The position numbers were made by a program, and so were the translations under genes. Below, piece by piece: positions 8,501 to 10,264 of a stretch of DNA of 10,264 nucleotides; the first letter of the stretch is position 1, and every line of letters begins with the position of its first letter. Source of the stretch: JANWHF01 sp036276235 (lineage in GTDB: Bacteria; Planctomycetota; Phycisphaerae; Tepidisphaerales; Tepidisphaeraceae). The stretch lies in contig DATBDZ010000137.1 in the NCBI GenBank assembly GCA_036276235.1, forward strand, positions 1 to 10,264, read 5' to 3'. The notes beneath the pieces were generated by a model that had not been told where the DNA came from, searched no databases, and was given only the letters and a program-made list of their open reading frames with translations.

Positions 8501-8656
8501 TTCAAGTTGTCAGGCGTCGGATCAAAAGCGGGGGGGCCGGATTATTTGCTGCAGTTTGTATTGCCGCGCGTGATTACCGAGAACACGCTCCGGCATGGCT
8601 TCGCTCCGGGAAGTGAATCGTTGCGCGGCGGGGCCGGTCGCGGTGGGGGAGAGTGA
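5525..8656 (+). CDS. putA: Bifunctional proline dehydrogenase / L-glutamate-gamma-semialdehyde dehydrogenase
   Basis: A 1043-residue fusion that oxidises proline to glutamate: the FAD-dependent PRODH domain makes pyrroline-5-carboxylate and the NAD+-dependent ALDH domain oxidises its open form. A helical N-terminal arm (about 30-130) precedes the PRODH barrel (about 130-480), with RLVKGAYWDYE (from Arg336), FEFQMLYGMADPIKSAL (from Phe413), VYTPFGQLLPGMAYLVRR and ENTSNESF, where Arg454/Arg455 match the substrate-binding arginine pair. The ALDH domain (about 560-1020) shows PWNFPLAI, FTGSRAVG, TELGGKN with Glu790 and GQKCSACS with the catalytic Cys824, and ends with GALVDRQPFGGFKLSGVGSK. There is no N-terminal ribbon-helix-helix domain and no extra C-terminal domain, so it cannot act as its own repressor like E. 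coli PutA. The start is uncertain: GTG 5525 gives the full ORF; GTG 5543 is 7 nt after TACAAT. No putP or regulator is adjacent. Confidence 0.95.
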   Translation: MNTIHPVAGHSSQDAAEHTRVAAAPRNEPVADESVIRQLGHELFSRARRPSRHTFPAQRAWRRILNDPRWDDMLMSFSMRDERLKAQLFRFIDVLPVLDSPRQINQHLVEYLWPVRKQLPLGGALELLPRGGWPGRALASLTRAGASRMARRFIAGSNIREAAQTILTLRRRTLAFTIDLLGEAVLSEPEALKYQQAYLELVEGLADRASFWPDVELPDYDHVGRIPTVNVSVKLSSLYSQFDPIDPPTTSRAVRERLRPILRLARQRGVFVNIDMEQHAFKDVTLQIFREIFAEEEFRDWADVGIAIQAYLCETPDDLQNLAQWAQERGTPIWVRLVKGAYWDYEAVIAAQNDWPLPVWPHKAQTDACFEAMTTFLMERSQLLRPAIASHNIRSIAHALAEAKRLQLPPRSFEFQMLYGMADPIKSALTSMGQRVRVYTPFGQLLPGMAYLVRRLLENTSNESFLRAGFHERRPEEQLLMSPNLIVQREQKLMAPKADGNGRARVAQPFRNEPLAEFSRENNRHAMRSALDLFKLNLGRSHPLVIGGASVETGKWMESVNPCYPGQIVGRCASATADRASAAIAAAKAAFPAWRDTPVAQRARLLRNAAQILRRRRWELSAIEVYETAKQWREADADVGEAIDYCEYYAREALRISIPQRRDVPGEENSYFYEPRGVTTVIAPWNFPLAILCGMTTAALVTGNTAIMKPAEQSPIIAAKLMEVFIEAGFPPGTVNYLPGVGEEIGATLVQHPDVATIAFTGSRAVGLLIQRQAAEVSDGQDHIKRVITELGGKNAAIVDDDADLDEAVHGIVASAFGYAGQKCSACSRAIVLAGCYDAFLARLIEATRSLRIGPAEDPGAFVGPVIDAEAHKRILATIEKGKSEAKLAYSAELGQLAREGYYIPPTIFADVPPTSSLAQEEIFGPVLSVIRAANLDEALQIANGTRYALTGGIFSRSPRNIERVRHEFRVGNLYINRKITGALVDRQPFGGFKLSGVGSKAGGPDYLLQFVLPRVITENTLRHGFAPGSESLRGGAGRGGGE
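5530..5535 (+). promoter_or_regulatory. Possible -10 box (TACAAT) ahead of an alternative putA start
   Basis: TACAAT matches the -10 consensus at five of six positions and precedes an in-frame GTG (5543) by exactly 7 nt, repeating the geometry seen at metF. If it works as a promoter, the protein starts at 5543 and is six residues shorter than the full ORF. The -35 region is weak (TTCCCT at 5506-5511, 18-nt spacer), so this rests on the -10 box and the spacing only. Confidence 0.25.
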
Positions 8657-8731
8657 GTTGCGGGACCCGCGTCGATCATCGTCGGGATCGGAGTAAATAT
8701 CTGCGCATCGCTGCAACATCAGCGAAAAGAA

Positions 8732-8811
8732 CCGTCATGCTGAGGTACTCCGAAGCATCTGGCCCATTCTTGCAATCCCGCCAAATGCTTCGGAGTACCT
8801 CAGCATGACGG
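8732..8811. repeat. Dispersed 80-bp-type palindrome, copy 2
   Basis: The arms 8732-8762 and 8781-8811 pair at 30 of 31 positions; the mismatch is in the inner part of the arms, where the left has AGCATCTGG and the right corresponds to AGCATTTGG. The loop is again 18 nt, CCCATTCTTGCAATCCCG, and lies in the same orientation as copy 1. It begins 75 nt after the putA stop and opens a run of three different palindromes. Confidence 0.92.
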
Positions 8812-8824
8812 CGCTCGGGGCGGT

Positions 8825-8885
8825 GTAGGGTGGGTGTACTCGCCCACCACGAGCGGCAAATGGTGGACGAGTACACCCACCCTAC
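8825..8885. repeat. 25-bp inverted repeat (GTAGGGTGGGTG type)
   Basis: The arms 8825-8849 and 8861-8885 pair at 24 of 25 positions around an 11-nt loop, CGAGCGGCAAA. The left arm starts GTAGGGTGGGTGTACTCG; the single mismatch is 8843 against 8867. The central GTACTC also occurs in the palindromes at 1442-1529 and in the 80-bp type. It starts 13 nt after copy 2 of the 80-bp type. No gene or T tract is associated. Confidence 0.88.
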
Positions 8886-8903
8886 AAAATCAACGGCGGC
8901 ATA

Positions 8904-8943
8904 AATCCCGCCCTACGTTGCGCCGCTCATGTAGGGCGGGATT
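8904..8943. repeat. 13-bp perfect inverted repeat (AATCCCGCCCTAC type)
   Basis: AATCCCGCCCTAC (8904-8916) and its exact reverse complement (8931-8943) flank a 14-nt loop. The right arm lies inside the 3' end of the minus-strand antitoxin-like ORF, whose last codons and stop it provides. It is the third palindrome in this cluster, 18 nt after the previous one. Confidence 0.75.
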
Positions 8944-9130
8944 CATCCCGCTGCTCGCGACGGCGCTTTTCGCTCAGCTTGTCCAATTCGTCAAAGACCT
9001 CGTCACCGTCGTAGATATCACCTCGGGCAAGGTCGGCTTCGCCGACTGCGAGCAGTTCGTCGAGGTCGCTGCCTGTCAGGTCGCCGGTCGGCTCACATTG
9101 CTCGGAATTCGAATTCATTTCCACGGTCAC
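8927..9130 (-). CDS. Small acidic antitoxin-like protein, apparently without a toxin partner
   Basis: From the GTG at 9130 the ORF encodes 67 residues; an internal ATG at 9118 (Met5, preceded by GTGGA) is an equally good start. The sequence runs through DLDELLAVGEADLARGDIYD to GDEVFDELDKLSEKRRREQ: an acidic helical stretch, a short GDIYDGDEVF turn and a basic helix. This resembles the C-terminal toxin-binding part of small ParD/CopG-type type II antitoxins, but no DNA-binding domain is evident, so the family assignment is tentative. Codons in the central part favour C or G in third position, as expected for a gene here. No toxin ORF lies on either side: the downstream side is repeat DNA. The last residues (RDESRPT) and the TGA come from the palindrome at 8904-8943, so the original C-terminus, and perhaps a following toxin gene, may have been replaced. 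Confidence 0.5.
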   Translation of the reverse strand: MTVEMNSNSEQCEPTGDLTGSDLDELLAVGEADLARGDIYDGDEVFDELDKLSEKRRREQRDESRPT

Positions 9131-9201
9131 TGCACGATATCAGCTTCGCTGTCTGTCGAAAAGATAAACTTGCAAGCACAAACGTCGGCGACGAAGCTTC
9201 A

Positions 9202-9915
9202 ATGACAAACCTAATGACGACGTCCGATCCCATTCCGCCGCAAACCCTCGCCGAGATGATCGCCTATTACCGCGCTCGGGCGGCGGAATACGACGCCTGG
9301 TTTTATCGGCAGGGGCGATACGATCGCGGCGAGGAGAATAATCGCCGCTGGTTTGTGGAGACGGAGATCGTTGCCGCCGCGCTGGAAGAAGCAAAGCTGC
9401 AAGGCCATGTCCTTGAGCTGGCGTGCGGCACTGGAATCTGGACTCAGCGGCTGTTGCCCCAAGCAACGCGGATCACGGCGATCGATGCCTCGCCGGAAGT
9501 CATTGAAATCAATCGCGGCAAGTTGAACGACCCGCGCGTGACGTATGTGCAGGCGGATCTGTTCTCCTGGAAGCCTTCAGAAAAATACGACGGCATTTTC
9601 TTTGGCTTCTGGCTCTCCCACGTCCCGCGCGAGCGGCTGGATGCATTTTGGAAAAAGGTTGCCGAGGCGCTGCGGCCGGGCGGAAAGGTCTTCTTCGTCG
9701 ATTCGCTGCGATGTCATACCAGCACGGCGGTCGATCATCGGTTGCCGGAATCAGGGCAGCTCATGACGCGGCGTTTGGATGATGGGCGCGAGTTTCAGGT
9801 GGTGAAGAATTTCTACGAGCCGCGCGAGATAGAAGCCGCGGCACACAGCGCGGGGATGCGAATGTCAGTTCAATCCAGCGGAGAATACTTCCTGTTTGGG
9901 GATGGGGCCCTGTAA
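9202..9915 (+). CDS. Class I SAM-dependent methyltransferase, substrate unknown
   Basis: A 237-residue soluble protein with a single Rossmann-type methyltransferase domain. Seen in order: a helical N-terminal part with YYRARAAEYDAWFY; motif I VLELACGTG (70-78) for SAM binding; ITAIDAS (91-97), whose Asp95 should bind the ribose hydroxyls; VQADLF (116-121), whose Asp119 lies near the adenine; YDGIFFGFWLSHVP (129-142), the motif IV strand; and LRPGGKVFFVDS (157-168). A C-terminal beta region with NFYEPREIEAAAHSAGM completes the fold. Small-molecule methylation is usual for this layout, but nothing in sequence or neighbours identifies the substrate. ATG 9202 is taken as start; ATG 9214 is an alternative and neither has a strong Shine-Dalgarno site. 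A TAAACT -10-like box lies at 9165-9170. The gene ends in two tandem TAA codons. The preceding 545-nt gap contains three palindromes and the antitoxin-like ORF. Confidence 0.85.
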   Translation: MTNLMTTSDPIPPQTLAEMIAYYRARAAEYDAWFYRQGRYDRGEENNRRWFVETEIVAAALEEAKLQGHVLELACGTGIWTQRLLPQATRITAIDASPEVIEINRGKLNDPRVTYVQADLFSWKPSEKYDGIFFGFWLSHVPRERLDAFWKKVAEALRPGGKVFFVDSLRCHTSTAVDHRLPESGQLMTRRLDDGREFQVVKNFYEPREIEAAAHSAGMRMSVQSSGEYFLFGDGAL

Positions 9916-10021
9916 TAAGATCGATCCTCGGCTCCACGCACGTTCGGTGGGGAAAACACCAACATTTTGGCTGACCGCGCTAACTTGCCGTCCATAGTTT
10001 CCGATTCAGAAGCTCAGATAA

Positions 10022-10101
10022 CCGTCATGCTGAGGTACTCCGAAGCATCTGGCCGGCTCGCGCGAATGGGCCAGATGCTTCGGAGTACCTCAGCATGACG
10101 G
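10022..10101. repeat. Dispersed 80-bp-type palindrome, copy 3 (inverted relative to copies 1 and 2)
   Basis: The arms 10022-10052 and 10071-10101 pair perfectly over 31 bp, and two further C-G pairs extend the stem to 33 bp. The 18-nt interval is CCGGCTCGCGCGAATGGG. Its reverse complement, CCCATTCGCGCGAGCCGG, matches the loop of copy 1 at 15 of 18 positions, so this copy sits in the opposite orientation. It begins 106 nt after the methyltransferase stop; those 106 nt show no gene or other site that I can support. Confidence 0.92.
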
Positions 10102-10264
10102 CTTGGGCGCGCGGCCGAGAATTCAAACCCACGGCAGTATGCCCAGCAAAGCCGCTCGCCACAATCGAGGGCTCCACCTCAAACCACCGCGCACACGAGC
10201 CGCGCGCCACAAAAATGGCGCGGCACCCGTCATCCTCTTTCAATTGGCTCATGGTTTGCGAAAG
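10102..10264. other. Unassigned DNA to the window edge
   Basis: No gene can be supported here. A short stem (GCGCCA 10204-10209 with TGGCGC 10216-10221, loop CAAAAA) is present. A minus-strand frame starting with the ATG at 10250-10252 (MSQLKEDDGCRAIFVARG) is open but runs straight into the arms of the palindrome at 10022-10101, and has no recognisable domain. The + strand frame containing MPSKAARHNRGLHL stays open to the edge and is equally unrecognised. It may be another dispersed repeat, or the edge of a gene beyond the window. Confidence 0.3.

Noticed and set aside
8834..9205. A 123-residue + strand frame opposite the antitoxin-like ORF
   Set aside because: Its first third is translated from palindrome arms and the rest is the antisense shadow of the minus-strand ORF; no domain or start signal is seen.
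3351..10101. A CRISPR array made of the repeated palindromes
   Set aside because: Copies are kilobases apart, one is inverted, and there are no regular spacers or cas genes.
10025..10252. A 75-residue minus-strand frame
   Set aside because: The last third is encoded by the 80-bp palindrome and the first part has no recognisable domain; not reported as a gene.

Overview
This is a GC-rich chromosomal window from a free-living heterotrophic bacterium. The mix of genes (a surface protein ending in a PPC domain, a secreted GH39-like glycosidase, a NupG-like transporter, a TMEM205/DUF4149-like membrane protein and a PutA without a DNA-binding domain), together with many dispersed palindromic repeats, made me think of Planctomycetota, perhaps a Phycisphaerae-like lineage. 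That is inference: there is no rRNA or other phylogenetic marker here, and Verrucomicrobiota or Acidobacteriota cannot be excluded.

Layout: positions 2-352 hold the C-terminal end of a surface or secreted protein (PPC domain), followed by a 20-bp perfect hairpin with flanking A and T tracts (395-441) that looks like a bidirectional terminator. metF (488-1387, 5,10-methylenetetrahydrofolate reductase) has a near-consensus promoter placed so that its mRNA would be leaderless. A secreted GH39-like glycoside hydrolase (1559-3295), a 12-TM NupG/NHS-type nucleoside transporter (3580-4878), a four-TM DUF4149-like protein (4935-5426), a 1043-residue bifunctional PutA (5525-8656) and a class I SAM-dependent methyltransferase (9202-9915) follow, all on the + strand. 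The one plausible minus-strand gene is a small acidic antitoxin-like ORF (8927-9130) with no toxin beside it.

The genes do not form a pathway: C1 metabolism, polysaccharide breakdown, nucleoside uptake and proline catabolism lie side by side, mostly as separate transcription units. The transporter and the DUF4149 gene may be co-transcribed.

The striking feature is the intergenic DNA. Nearly every gap holds a long palindrome, from at least five sequence types. One 80-bp type occurs three times (3351-3428, 8732-8811, 10022-10101), with about 30-bp arms and an 18-nt loop of conserved length; the loop sequence shows that the third copy is inverted. Three different palindromes are packed into 8732-8943, and the last one supplies the final codons and stop of the antitoxin-like ORF. 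I found no tRNA, rRNA, CRISPR array, transposase or phage gene, and no convincing new multi-gene system. The most unusual content is the repeat architecture and a recurrent -10-like box exactly 7 nt ahead of possible start codons.
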